Origin: G963662905 sp963662905
GTDB lineage: Bacteria; Bacteroidota; Bacteroidia; Bacteroidales; WRLA01
Direction: 5' to 3'
NCBI GenBank assembly: GCA_963662905.2
Contig: CAXXFD010000004.1
Span: 124,001-188,000 of the forward strand
DNA: 64,000 nt
The stretch's first letter is position 1. Every line of letters starts with the position of its first letter. Of the stretch, positions 51,741 through 60,062 are shown piece after piece. The notes under the pieces are model-generated. The model was given only the letters and a program-made list of their open reading frames with translations. It ran no database searches and was not told the origin of the DNA. The translations under genes and the position numbers were made by a program.

Positions 51741-53357
51741 CTAAAAAAGCCCAAAAACGCCATCGGGGGTGATGCCGAGATAACGATACCAGGTTTCGCC
51801 CATCAGTATGCTCATAAACCATGCGACAAATAGCATTGTCAGCCCGAATTTAAAGGTATCGGTAAAGCTGTAATGGTCGGTTTCATAGAGCAGCGCAGCA
51901 GGTTTGCTGTTGAAGGGCAGCACATACACATGCTCGATCAGGAAAGCTACCGGCAGGGCAAGGCTTACCGGATCATATCCAAAACGCATAGCCACACCTA
52001 AGGCAATCGGTACAAAAATCATGGTACGCATGGTTTTGGATTGAAAGACCAATGCGCTGAAGATCATAGCAAAAGTAAGCACCAGATAAAGCACCCAGAA
52101 AGGCGTATTTTGGTTAAGACCCAGTGCATCGAAAGCTGCATTTACAGAAATTGATGGCAAATCTGTAACTTTAAAGCCGGCGCCCAGCGTATAAGCCCCG
52201 GCAGAAAACAACATCAGGTGCCAGGGAATATCCACATCATTCCATTTTACAATGCCAATGCGCGGCAGCAAGGCCACAATAGCACCCAAAAACGCAATAG
52301 CCGTTGGACTGATGCCATGGTATTTATCGGTGCTCCAAAACACCAGAATCAAGAGGAACAAAACCGCTGATTTATACTCCTGAAAATTCATGGCGCCCAG
52401 TTTTTTCAGCTCCTCGCGCAGACGCTGCATCCCACCCTCAATCTGCGGCACACGCTCCTCTTTGGGCAGAGGAAAAAATACGCGCACGGCAAAAATATAA
52501 CCGATAAACATCAAAGCTACAGCGACAAAGAAATTGGCCTTCATCCAGTCGGAGAAGAAAACCTCATAACCGGTTGCGCCGGTAATCAAGCTTGCCGCAA
52601 GCAAATTTGCGCCCGAGCCGGTCAAAAAACCACTGGCGCCCACATTGATATAAAAAAGGTTTTGAAGGACGATATTCCGGCCAAAATTCTTTTTATTGTC
52701 TCCTCCCCTTGCTCCGTAGATGGCAGCAATCACCATAAAAATCGGCAGCAAAATAGCGGCTTTGGCGGTAGTTGCCGAGATAAATGCCGAAAGCACAATA
52801 TTAATGAAGAGGAAACTCAGGAAGACTGATGAAGCATGTTTCCCGAAATGAATGATAAACCAAAGTGCGAAGCGTTTGGCCAGGCCGGTTTTTACCAGCA
52901 TACTGGCCAACACAAAAGACATAATATTGAGCCACATCACTTTATGGCCCAATTGCGCATAAGCCTCCTGTTCGGACAAAACGCCTGTGAGCACCAAAGC
53001 AATAATAATAATCAAAGAAGTGAGGTAATTGGGAATGGCTTCGGTCATCCAAAGCACAACACCCAGCATAAAGATGGCAAACATGGCAATATTGGCCTGC
53101 GAAAATGCTTCGGCGCCCCTTTTCAGGAATGCCGCATGCGCGAAATCGCTGAGCTGTGAAGGATCAATTTTGAGCAAAAATCCCGGTGGGATCACAAAAT
53201 AAACCAACACAAAAACCAATATGGCCAAAGGGCCTCCAATGATTGAAAGCCAGCGCTCAAAAGAGGATTTAGACCGCTTCGGGAGTTTTTCAATCCGGTA
53301 GTTTTTCATGTCCAGCGGATCAAAAACCGCAGGCTTCTTGTTTGCTTCTTCAGTCAT
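51741..53357 (-). CDS. SLC13/DASS-family sodium-anion symporter
   Basis: 538-residue polytopic transporter of the DASS/SLC13 family (dicarboxylate, sulfate or phosphate with Na+). About eleven hydrophobic helices. AMFAIFMLGVVLWMTEAIP in the first conserved block is diagnostic, with SATTAKAAILLPIFMV (SNT-like helix hairpin) and a closing LPVAFLIEHVYVLPFNSKPAAL block. A hydrophilic cytoplasmic N-terminus of about 30 residues precedes helix one. Downstream of a run of CYTH-type genes on the same strand; phosphate or polyphosphate-linked transport is a possibility, not shown. Ends 2 bp from the convergent barrel gene. Confidence 0.88.
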   Translation of the reverse strand: MTEEANKKPAVFDPLDMKNYRIEKLPKRSKSSFERWLSIIGGPLAILVFVLVYFVIPPGFLLKIDPSQLSDFAHAAFLKRGAEAFSQANIAMFAIFMLGVVLWMTEAIPNYLTSLIIIIALVLTGVLSEQEAYAQLGHKVMWLNIMSFVLASMLVKTGLAKRFALWFIIHFGKHASSVFLSFLFINIVLSAFISATTAKAAILLPIFMVIAAIYGARGGDNKKNFGRNIVLQNLFYINVGASGFLTGSGANLLAASLITGATGYEVFFSDWMKANFFVAVALMFIGYIFAVRVFFPLPKEERVPQIEGGMQRLREELKKLGAMNFQEYKSAVLFLLILVFWSTDKYHGISPTAIAFLGAIVALLPRIGIVKWNDVDIPWHLMLFSAGAYTLGAGFKVTDLPSISVNAAFDALGLNQNTPFWVLYLVLTFAMIFSALVFQSKTMRTMIFVPIALGVAMRFGYDPVSLALPVAFLIEHVYVLPFNSKPAALLYETDHYSFTDTFKFGLTMLFVAWFMSILMGETWYRYLGITPDGVFGLF

Positions 53358-53388
53358 AGCGTCTTTGCATCAAAGGCTCATGGCTTCC

Positions 53389-53853
53389 TTACCAGTTTTT
53401 GTAAGGATTTTTCATCAGCATAGAATTATAGTATTTTTGATCTCCGGTTACTTCTTCGCCCAGCCATTCCGGTTTTTCAAAGGGATAATCTTCGGACGGA
53501 AGTTCTATTTCGGCCATGGTCAAACCTTCGTTATCGCCATAAAATTCATCAATTTCAAAAGTCAGGCCACCGGCTTCCGGCACAAGATAGCGTGTTTTAT
53601 CGATGATGCCCTTTTCGCAAAGCTGCAATAGATCCTGCACTTCAGCAACGGGAATTTCTTTTTCCCATTCAAAGCGGCTGGCACCGGATGCGCTGCCAAT
53701 ACCTTTTATCGTAATAAAACCTTTTTCACCTTTAATGCGCACACGTACCGTGCGTTCGGGCACAGAAGACAAATATCCCTGTGTAATGCGCTGACTTTTT
53801 ACTGCCAGATGTTTGAATTCGCCTTTAACCCGGAATTTTCTTTCTATTTCCAT
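53389..53853 (-). CDS. CYTH-domain protein (triphosphate tunnel metalloenzyme)
   Basis: 154-residue CYTH protein. The E-x-E-x-K signature is at the start (MEIERKFRV), followed by RVRIKGEKGFITIKG (tunnel basic residues), FEWEKEIP and FEIDEFYGDNEGLTMAEIELP (acidic metal ligands). Related short bacterial proteins hydrolyse inorganic triphosphate or, less often, make cAMP. Complete and standard length. Located between the SLC13 gene and two larger paralogues with a CYTH-like pattern. Confidence 0.9.
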   Translation of the reverse strand: MEIERKFRVKGEFKHLAVKSQRITQGYLSSVPERTVRVRIKGEKGFITIKGIGSASGASRFEWEKEIPVAEVQDLLQLCEKGIIDKTRYLVPEAGGLTFEIDEFYGDNEGLTMAEIELPSEDYPFEKPEWLGEEVTGDQKYYNSMLMKNPYKNW

Positions 53854-53879
53854 GTTTCAATTTCGTTTTTACAAATGTA

Positions 53880-54509
53880 TTAAAAAGGCTTGTCGATCAT
53901 ACCCACAACACGTTTTATCGCCTGTAGATAATTGATGTTTTCATCACCAACCAGATCAAGATCTTCTATTGTTTTCAGGACATCGGCAATTTCTGTCGAT
54001 TCAGAATTAACTGTTTCGATCATTGCGCCATTGATCCATACCATCGCATATTCGCAAATGGTATTGTTGACCATATATCCAAAACGGTGCTTATCGACAT
54101 TTACAGCCAGCAAATCGGGATGTTCTTTTACGATGGCCAGAAACTCATCCAGCGTATAGCTTTCTTTTTCAAAATGGTGCTCCTCGACCATAAAAGCGGG
54201 AAAAACATCATTTTGCAGCATTTCTTTGCTCATTGGAAATTCGCCTTTCATTAATGGGTTCCATTGCTCCAGGCCATCTTTTTCCTGAACAAAAGTTTTG
54301 ATGTCCATTTTGCCATCGCGGATTTTCGTATTGTTCACATTATTGGTACGCGAAACAATATAAATCTCCTCCGAAGTACGTTCCCAAACTTTTTGGGGAA
54401 CCGGTGCGGACAATCGCGACATCAGGTATGCTGTTTCTTCAAAATCACGGCCAAAAGTCCGGAATTCGTAACGTGGTTTGGATTCCTGTCCAATTTCTAA
54501 TTTTGCCAT
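53880..54509 (-). CDS. CYTH-like (TTM-fold?) protein, paralogue A
   Basis: 209-residue protein, not in a family I can name. It starts KPRYEFRTFGRDFEETAYLM and has EIYIVSRTNNVNNTKIRDG with KMDIKTF, a pattern like the R-x-R...x-I-K strands of CYTH proteins; later come GLEQWNPLMKGEFP and EYAMVWINGAMIETVNSES, like the late E-rich strands. The adjoining gene encodes a clear paralogue (EFRIFHAD, NIKIRDGIMDIKKLES, SLEQWNPFLVGAFP). Side by side with a genuine CYTH gene, so a divergent triphosphate-tunnel fold is inferred. No signal peptide. Confidence 0.55.
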   Translation of the reverse strand: MAKLEIGQESKPRYEFRTFGRDFEETAYLMSRLSAPVPQKVWERTSEEIYIVSRTNNVNNTKIRDGKMDIKTFVQEKDGLEQWNPLMKGEFPMSKEMLQNDVFPAFMVEEHHFEKESYTLDEFLAIVKEHPDLLAVNVDKHRFGYMVNNTICEYAMVWINGAMIETVNSESTEIADVLKTIEDLDLVGDENINYLQAIKRVVGMIDKPF

Positions 54510-54535
54510 TTTGTTATCTTTTATTATTTCATTTG

Positions 54536-55165
54536 TTAAATATCCATAAAATACCTATCCGGCAGCACCTCCAGTCCCATCAACCTTTTGAGTGCCAATG
54601 GATAGCTTACATTTTCCATCTCCGGGTCTATGTCCAGCATTTCCAGTGCCTTCAGCACATTCTCCGGATTTTCGTCCTCTACGCACAAACTGGAAATTGC
54701 TGCTCCGTTTACAATGCATTGGGCCACTTCGGCAATACAACCGTTAACTGTAAAAGCGCTCCTTTTTTTCTGAACATGCGCCACGCTCAGGTCGGGGTCG
54801 GGATTGATAACATCCTGGATGAACTGATAGAGTGAATATTTTTCACGTTCAAAAACCGGTGCTTCAATGCCCATTGCCGGGAAAACCACAGTTTTGATCA
54901 CATCGCGTTCTAAAGGAAATGCGCCAACCAAAAAAGGGTTCCATTGTTCCAGCGATTGATATTTGGATTCCAGTTTCTTGATATCCATAATACCATCACG
55001 GATTTTGATATTATTCTTTTTATTTCCTCTGGTAAGAAGATAAATAGAATTCATTGTACGAATCTTTTCGGCTTCACCAAAAGGCTTCATTTTTTCAAAA
55101 AAAGCAAGCGAATCGGCATGAAAAATCCGGAATTCGTATCGGGGTTTTTGTTTATTATTCATCAT
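54536..55165 (-). CDS. CYTH-like (TTM-fold?) protein, paralogue B
   Basis: About 209 residues from ATG 55165 (or 55162). Paralogue of the downstream gene: PRYEFRIFHADSLAFFEKM, IYLLTRGNKKNNIKIRDGIM with DIKKLES, then SLEQWNPFLVGAFPLERDV and FTVNGCIAEVAQCIVNGAA. The pairing suggests a tandem duplication with retained spacing. The start region overlaps the stop of the upstream lipoprotein gene, so it is co-transcribed with it. Function unknown; a divergent CYTH-like fold is inferred from pattern, not from a complete motif. Confidence 0.55.
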   Translation of the reverse strand: MMNNKQKPRYEFRIFHADSLAFFEKMKPFGEAEKIRTMNSIYLLTRGNKKNNIKIRDGIMDIKKLESKYQSLEQWNPFLVGAFPLERDVIKTVVFPAMGIEAPVFEREKYSLYQFIQDVINPDPDLSVAHVQKKRSAFTVNGCIAEVAQCIVNGAAISSLCVEDENPENVLKALEMLDIDPEMENVSYPLALKRLMGLEVLPDRYFMDI

Positions 55166-55922
55166 TTGAAATTTTATAAACACTTAGTTTTGAGGCATCA
55201 TCATTGATCAGATAAACCAGGTCGTCCGCTTCATCAATGGCAATGCCTTCGTAAGATGATCGGTCGAGCTGATAAGCGTTTATCACTCCTTTGGCAACCG
55301 ACCAAAGAAATAGTTTTTTGCTTTGATCGCTTACAATCCAGTATTGCCCGGCTGAGTTTGCAGCGCAAATTCCTGAATAGTCGGTGGCAAAATCCAGTTC
55401 CTGCGACCAAAACAAGGCTTTTTCAGGGCTCCATTTCATCAAAAGAGCGGGCTGCGCCTCATTGAGCAACAGCCAGCATTGTTCCGTGCTGCTCCAGGCA
55501 ATGCCCTCAAGGCCCTTATTGGATGATGAAGTTTCAATTTGAATTGGATATTCATCAATAATGTGCCCCTCGGCATAATCGATCAAAACCACCTTCCTGC
55601 TTCCTTCCTCCACCATGGCAACAGTCTGCGATACCGGATCACAGGCAATGCCTTCAAGGTCATCGCCCCGGCAATAAAACTTGCGGATTACTTCCCCTTC
55701 AGTAGATATTTCATAAACACATCCATCCCGATCGCTGACCGTCAGCAGATTTTTACCGTCCGGCGCAAAGCACAAACCCGAAGGTTCCGGCACGGCCACG
55801 GAATAAGTATGCACCAGCCTGAAGCCCGTGTCCGCACTTTCGTCATTATCCTCTTTTGAGCAATAACTCAAAAACAGGGCAATCATGAGAAGCAAAGAAA
55901 TCAGGTAGGTTTTTTTCATCAT
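55155..55922 (-). CDS. SdiA-regulated/phytase-like beta-propeller lipoprotein
   Basis: 255-residue lipoprotein. The signal peptide ends in a lipobox, FLSYC with Cys at about residue 21. The mature part repeats propeller-like blades: EPSGLCFAPDGKNLLTVSDRDG, EGIACDPVSQTVAMVEEGSR, KGLEGIAWSSTEQCWLLLNE, YEGIAIDEADDLVYLINDD. This pattern is that of SdiA-regulated or esterase-like phytase-type proteins. Substrate unknown. Sits 5 bp after a lamin-tail lipoprotein and overlaps the CYTH-like gene, all one leftward transcript. Confidence 0.8.
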   Translation of the reverse strand: MMKKTYLISLLLMIALFLSYCSKEDNDESADTGFRLVHTYSVAVPEPSGLCFAPDGKNLLTVSDRDGCVYEISTEGEVIRKFYCRGDDLEGIACDPVSQTVAMVEEGSRKVVLIDYAEGHIIDEYPIQIETSSSNKGLEGIAWSSTEQCWLLLNEAQPALLMKWSPEKALFWSQELDFATDYSGICAANSAGQYWIVSDQSKKLFLWSVAKGVINAYQLDRSSYEGIAIDEADDLVYLINDDASKLSVYKISNDE

Positions 55923-55927
55923 AATGA

Positions 55928-57022
55928 TTAATTATTCGAGGCGCCCGGCGTAGGGACACGCGCTGTTCCCGGCTCAAAGAGCATCCATTCGCTACCGCCA
56001 TCCACACTCAGGCCGGCAGAGAAATCGGTTGGTGGTGCGGGAACGCTTTCGCCTTCGCCATAGGCAAAACTTTCGTTAAAATTTTCTCCATCTTCGGAAA
56101 TACCCACCGCTTCACCTCCTGCGGAGAGTTTGAAATTAGCATGCAATCCTTCGCCCAGGCCATCACAAAAAATAAGGAGGAACCCATGAGGAGGAACAGT
56201 GGTCAGTTCCGAATCATCATCAGGAAGCTGGTATTTTTGAACATCTCCCAAATCATCGGTCACGAACCAGCCGCCCATATCAATAGGCGTATCGCCGGTA
56301 TTGTAAATCTCGATCCAATCAGGGAAATCGCCTTCAACACCGGGCACAACGATATTATCGTTGCTGCTCATAAATTCATTTAGGACGAGTTTTCCTTCAA
56401 CAGGTGCAGCGCCATTGTTCGAGAAACCGGGCGTTTTCATAGCCAGGACGATCCATGCCGGAGCGGGCAACCCATTTTCCAGAGGGCCAGTGGACATATC
56501 GTCGGGCAAACCGCCCAGCGCTCCGTCAGTGCCAAAATTAGCCGAACGGGAAACCAGCTCCTGATCGGGATCCAGAAGCACAACAACAGAATCTTTTGAG
56601 GAGCTTAATCCCATATCAATGAATATTTTACCATCGGCAATTTGTGTAGGCAGATCATTGCCCTCAGCATCTGTAGCACCACAGATAAGCACCAAATAGC
56701 CACCTGCCGGTATTGTTGTTACGGCATCGTCGCCGGATGGGATTTGTTGATAATCAGCCACTTCAAATTCCTTATCGGAAATCCACATGCCGGCAATATT
56801 CACGGCTTCATTTCCTGTATTGTACAGTTCTACCCAATCGGCAGCATTTCCGGAAGCATCCACATAATATGGGTCAGTGATATCTTTGCAAATCAACTCA
56901 TTAAGAGCGATATCCTGATAGTTTTCCGGTTCATCCGGAGTAGGCTCATAAGGATTTTCGTCTTTAACACAAGATGCCAAAGCCAAGGCAATGATTATAT
57001 TGATAAAAAATAACTTTTTCAT
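55928..57022 (-). CDS. Lipoprotein with two lamin-tail domains
   Basis: 364-residue lipoprotein, lipobox ALASC (Cys about 18). Two lamin-tail (LTD) beta-sandwich domains: the first from ALNELICKDITDPYYVD with DWVELYNTGNEAVNIAGMWISD, the second from LVLNEFMSSNDNIVVPG with DWIEIYNTGDTPIDMGGWFV. Both have the ELYNTG/EIYNTG hallmark. LTD domains in bacteria occur in surface and nuclease or phosphatase contexts. Upstream of the SdiA-regulated-like lipoprotein and downstream of the porin, so probably surface-linked with both. Confidence 0.85.
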   Translation of the reverse strand: MKKLFFINIIIALALASCVKDENPYEPTPDEPENYQDIALNELICKDITDPYYVDASGNAADWVELYNTGNEAVNIAGMWISDKEFEVADYQQIPSGDDAVTTIPAGGYLVLICGATDAEGNDLPTQIADGKIFIDMGLSSSKDSVVVLLDPDQELVSRSANFGTDGALGGLPDDMSTGPLENGLPAPAWIVLAMKTPGFSNNGAAPVEGKLVLNEFMSSNDNIVVPGVEGDFPDWIEIYNTGDTPIDMGGWFVTDDLGDVQKYQLPDDDSELTTVPPHGFLLIFCDGLGEGLHANFKLSAGGEAVGISEDGENFNESFAYGEGESVPAPPTDFSAGLSVDGGSEWMLFEPGTARVPTPGASNN

Positions 57023-57040
57023 TTTCAGTATTTTAATAGT

Positions 57041-58624
57041 TTAAAAATCAATTTCAATACGTGCCTGAATCATATGAAAATCAATACCGCTTTCGCCATC
57101 GGGCAAAGTTTTGTCCACATCGTATTTCCCTTTTCCGTCGGCCCAGCGGTCGTTATTTACGTATGAATAATTCAGCATCAATTTCACATTATAATTTAAA
57201 TAATAGTTCAGCCCCAGGGTATAAGCTTCTGCTGCACCACCCTGAATATAAGGCACTTTAGCATCATCTTTAAACGTATTGGCATCAGTATAATCGTAAC
57301 GTGCGGCGATTTCGAAAACGCCTTTATGGGGATCGATGAAATCAATTTGTGAGAATTCGGCTTCGGACATATTATAGAAATAGTTGGCATTGTTCACCAG
57401 CCATCCGGCTCCGGCAAAAAATCCCTGAATTACAGCTTTATCTTCACCTTCGGGCACTTCATTTTTATCGCGGCGGATGCATCCACGGATGAATTCGCCG
57501 GAAACCTTAATGTTTTTATGTGCAAATGCTATTTCCGCACCGGCTAAAGTCATAAAATCAGCATGTTCCACCCAATCTGTATCCAGATATTTTTTTCTGT
57601 TGATGCTGGTTTCTGCGCGGGTATTAAAACGGAAACTGCTTTCAGGATCGCCGATTTCAGGGATTTTTGGTGTTCGGTAAGATCCGGCAATTCCGAGGTG
57701 GAGCACCTGTTTGTCTTTTTTAATTGGAGTAAAAGCAAAACGCGCTGTTGTTGAGAAACCCGAATTGGTTCCATTGGATTTGTTTTCGTCCTGCATCAAA
57801 CCATTGGCTATTTCAGAGCTGAACACACCGCCTTCAAAATAATATCGCTGGCCCCAGGAGCGAAAAGCAATACCCATGTGGCGAGAAGGAGCCAGTTCGG
57901 CAATCATAGGACGTTCAATAAAAGTGAGATAACGCGATGTGGTGGTACGCTCCATACTCAAAGGTTCTTTGAAATTACCCGCTTTGATTTGCCATTTGTT
58001 ACCAATATAGCGAATATAGGCATCTTTCAAATCCACTTCATTATATGCCAGGTCGATATCAAATTCACCCCCCCAATGACCATAAAGAATCGTTTTCATG
58101 GCAAATCGGGCACGGCGGATGTTGACACCATTACCGATTTCTTCATTATCGCCAAAATAAGCAGCACCATCGAAATAAACACGGGTATCGAACCAATACT
58201 TAAACTGCTGATCTTCGGATTCGAGCACCAATATACCATCGCGCGATTGCGGGTTAAGGCTAGCCTGAACTTTCACAGATTTTCCATAGGCATTAACCAG
58301 CTCGTCCTTTTCAGGATTCGTTTCCAGGTGCAAAAGAACATCTTTGTTTTTGTCGGCGGAAACATATACAGTTTTATATCCCGGATATTCAATGCGCAAC
58401 TCGGCATCTTCCGCTACCTCAACATTGAAATATCCATTGTGATCCGTGCGGGCTATGGCATCCTGGCTATTGCCTACATAGACTTCTGCTCCATAAACCG
58501 GAGTTTCACTCCCGGTTGGGAATAACTTACCGCTGACTGTATTTTGTGCCTGAGAAGCAAAAACAGCTCCTGCAACAAAAGCTACAGTCATAAGCATTCT
58601 TAGAAAAATCGATTGTTTTTTCAT
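57041..58624 (-). CDS. OprO/OprP-type phosphate-selective porin with CarboxypepD_reg-like N-terminus
   Basis: 527-residue outer-membrane protein. Signal peptide 1-26 (ending FASQA), a carboxypeptidase-regulatory-like beta domain (28-95, VSGKLFPTGSETPVYGAEVYV, NGYFNVEVAEDAELRIEYPG), then a porin O/P barrel: FDTRVYFDGAAYFGD, GNGVNIRRARFAMKTILYG, WQIKAGNFKEPLSMERTTTS and RHMGIAFRS are characteristic, and the chain ends MIQARIEIDF. It would let phosphate or polyphosphate-like anions through the outer membrane. First gene of the leftward cluster with LTD and propeller lipoproteins, CYTH-like genes and the SLC13 transporter; promoter -7 at 58664-58671. Confidence 0.85.
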   Translation of the reverse strand: MKKQSIFLRMLMTVAFVAGAVFASQAQNTVSGKLFPTGSETPVYGAEVYVGNSQDAIARTDHNGYFNVEVAEDAELRIEYPGYKTVYVSADKNKDVLLHLETNPEKDELVNAYGKSVKVQASLNPQSRDGILVLESEDQQFKYWFDTRVYFDGAAYFGDNEEIGNGVNIRRARFAMKTILYGHWGGEFDIDLAYNEVDLKDAYIRYIGNKWQIKAGNFKEPLSMERTTTSRYLTFIERPMIAELAPSRHMGIAFRSWGQRYYFEGGVFSSEIANGLMQDENKSNGTNSGFSTTARFAFTPIKKDKQVLHLGIAGSYRTPKIPEIGDPESSFRFNTRAETSINRKKYLDTDWVEHADFMTLAGAEIAFAHKNIKVSGEFIRGCIRRDKNEVPEGEDKAVIQGFFAGAGWLVNNANYFYNMSEAEFSQIDFIDPHKGVFEIAARYDYTDANTFKDDAKVPYIQGGAAEAYTLGLNYYLNYNVKLMLNYSYVNNDRWADGKGKYDVDKTLPDGESGIDFHMIQARIEIDF

Positions 58625-58663
58625 TAGTGTGAATTTTGGTTGAATTCTTTTTTAATTCAGCTC

Positions 58664-58671
58664 CAAATTTA
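58664..58671 (-). promoter_or_regulatory. Porin gene -7 element
   Basis: TAAATTTG on the reverse strand matches TAnnTTTG, about 40 bp before the porin start, giving a leader of about 33 nt. No clear -33 box is seen at the expected distance. Confidence 0.5.
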
Positions 58672-58837
58672 AGCTTTGATGTTGCAGTTCATAGAAAAAT
58701 GCACCCTACAAAAGCCCTACATACGCATTACAGAGCTATTCAAAGCAGCTCAAAACACTGGTTTACAGTATCATTAAATAATCATTAAGAAAGACTGGGA
58801 AATACCCAGCTCAAGACCAATTTGCTTTTCCGGAATT

Positions 58838-58873
58838 ATTCCGATATCTTCGTAACGAAAACTTCGTAATAAC
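58838..58873. repeat. 36-bp direct repeat, left copy
   Basis: Starts ATTCCGATATCTTCGTAACG and ends CGTAATAAC. 34 of 36 positions match the right copy at 60027. It contains the palindrome TTCGTAACGAA and a TATCTTCG -7-like sequence (58845-58852), so it probably also carries the promoter or operator of the ATPase gene. Confidence 0.9.
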
Positions 58874-58887
58874 ATAATTTTGGCGCA

Positions 58888-59991
58888 ATGAACCCTTTCA
58901 TCTTATCTGCATACAAATCGCCCGAATTCTTTTGTGACCGGGAAAAAGAAAGCAAGGAAATCATACAACTGCTGACTAATGGAATCAATACAGTTATTTA
59001 TTCTTTGCGCAGAATTGGAAAAACAGGACTTATACACCACGTTTTCAATGCGTTATCAAAAGAAAAGGAGCAAAAACTCATTTATATTGACATTTACCGC
59101 ACAGAGAACCCCGACGATTTTGTTAATGAGCTCGCAACAGCCATTCTGAGAATCAATGAGAAAAAATGGTATGAAAAAGCACTGGATTTCATTAAAGGCC
59201 TACGACCCATCCTAACCTTTAATCCGGTAACAGGCCAGCCGGAAGCAGAAATAAAACCAGCCAATCCAACGGAAAGCCTAGGCAATATTGATGCAATTTT
59301 TAATTTTCTGGAGCAGCTCTCAAGTCCTGTTATTATAGCTATTGATGAATTTCAGCAGATAACAGAATACCCGGAAAAAGGGTTTGAAGGGTATTTACGT
59401 TCTAAAATCCAGTTTCTCAACAATGTTCATTTTATCTTTTCAGGCAGTAACCGGAGGTTGATCCAGTCTATGTTTATGGATTATAACCGCCCGTTTTATC
59501 AAAGTGCATCAACTCTTTACATTGATAAAATCGAAGCGGAAGCATACTTTCAATTTGTTAAAAAACTTATGGCAGAGAATGATCGCGTAATAGAGGATGA
59601 TTTGGTGCGCGCCGGATTGAAATGGACGGAATATTATACATGGTTTGCCCAAAACTACTTTAACCGTATATGGGGAAAAGGATCGCATGTAATTGACCGG
59701 AAACTTATTGAGGATGTAAAAGCTGAAATTTTCAGTGAAAAATCCAGAAACTATATTGAACTAAAGAAGTTGCTTCCTGAAAATCAAATGAAGCTGTATT
59801 CAGCCATCGCAAAAGAAAATATTGTCCAAAAACCAAATTCAAAGGAATTTTTATTAAAATATAAGCTGGGATCAGCCTCATCGATCAATTCAGCACTTAG
59901 TGTATTGATTAGCAAAGAATTAATATATCAGGAAGACAATGGCTACCAACTTTATGATATCTATATGAAAAGGTTTATACAGACCGTATAA
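58888..59991 (+). CDS. AAA family ATPase (archaeal-type ATPase_2 group)
   Basis: 367-residue ATPase. Walker A SLRRIGKTGLIHH at about 35, YIDIYRT, Walker B PVIIAIDEFQQI at about 150, sensor IFSGSNRRLI. The C-terminal part looks like a winged helix (LLPENQMKLYSAIAKENI, LKYKLGSASSINSALSVLISKEL). Such proteins are scattered through Bacteroidota and archaea, seldom syntenic, and their function is unknown. The gene lies alone between the 36-bp direct repeats, in the opposite direction to its neighbours, which suggests a mobile cassette. The start ATG lies 14 bp after the left repeat; another -7-like TAATTTTG (58875-58882) is very close to it. Confidence 0.85.
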   Translation: MNPFILSAYKSPEFFCDREKESKEIIQLLTNGINTVIYSLRRIGKTGLIHHVFNALSKEKEQKLIYIDIYRTENPDDFVNELATAILRINEKKWYEKALDFIKGLRPILTFNPVTGQPEAEIKPANPTESLGNIDAIFNFLEQLSSPVIIAIDEFQQITEYPEKGFEGYLRSKIQFLNNVHFIFSGSNRRLIQSMFMDYNRPFYQSASTLYIDKIEAEAYFQFVKKLMAENDRVIEDDLVRAGLKWTEYYTWFAQNYFNRIWGKGSHVIDRKLIEDVKAEIFSEKSRNYIELKKLLPENQMKLYSAIAKENIVQKPNSKEFLLKYKLGSASSINSALSVLISKELIYQEDNGYQLYDIYMKRFIQTV

Positions 59992-60026
59992 GGCTCTCAA
60001 AACCTTGTATCCAAACGATTTACATC

Positions 60027-60062
60027 ATTCCGATATCTTCGTAACGAAAATTCCGTAATAAC
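60027..60062. repeat. 36-bp direct repeat, right copy
   Basis: Same 36-bp sequence as 58838-58873 with two mismatches, in the same orientation. Its last base is the first base of the adk stop codon on the other strand, so the cassette abuts the adk 3' end exactly. Confidence 0.9.

Noticed and set aside
55945..55965. GCGTAGGGACACGCGC near the 3' end of the lamin-tail gene, similar to the RAYT hairpin
   Set aside because: It codes for the ordinary C-terminus (ARVPTPGASNN) and its arms are short; likely coincidental.
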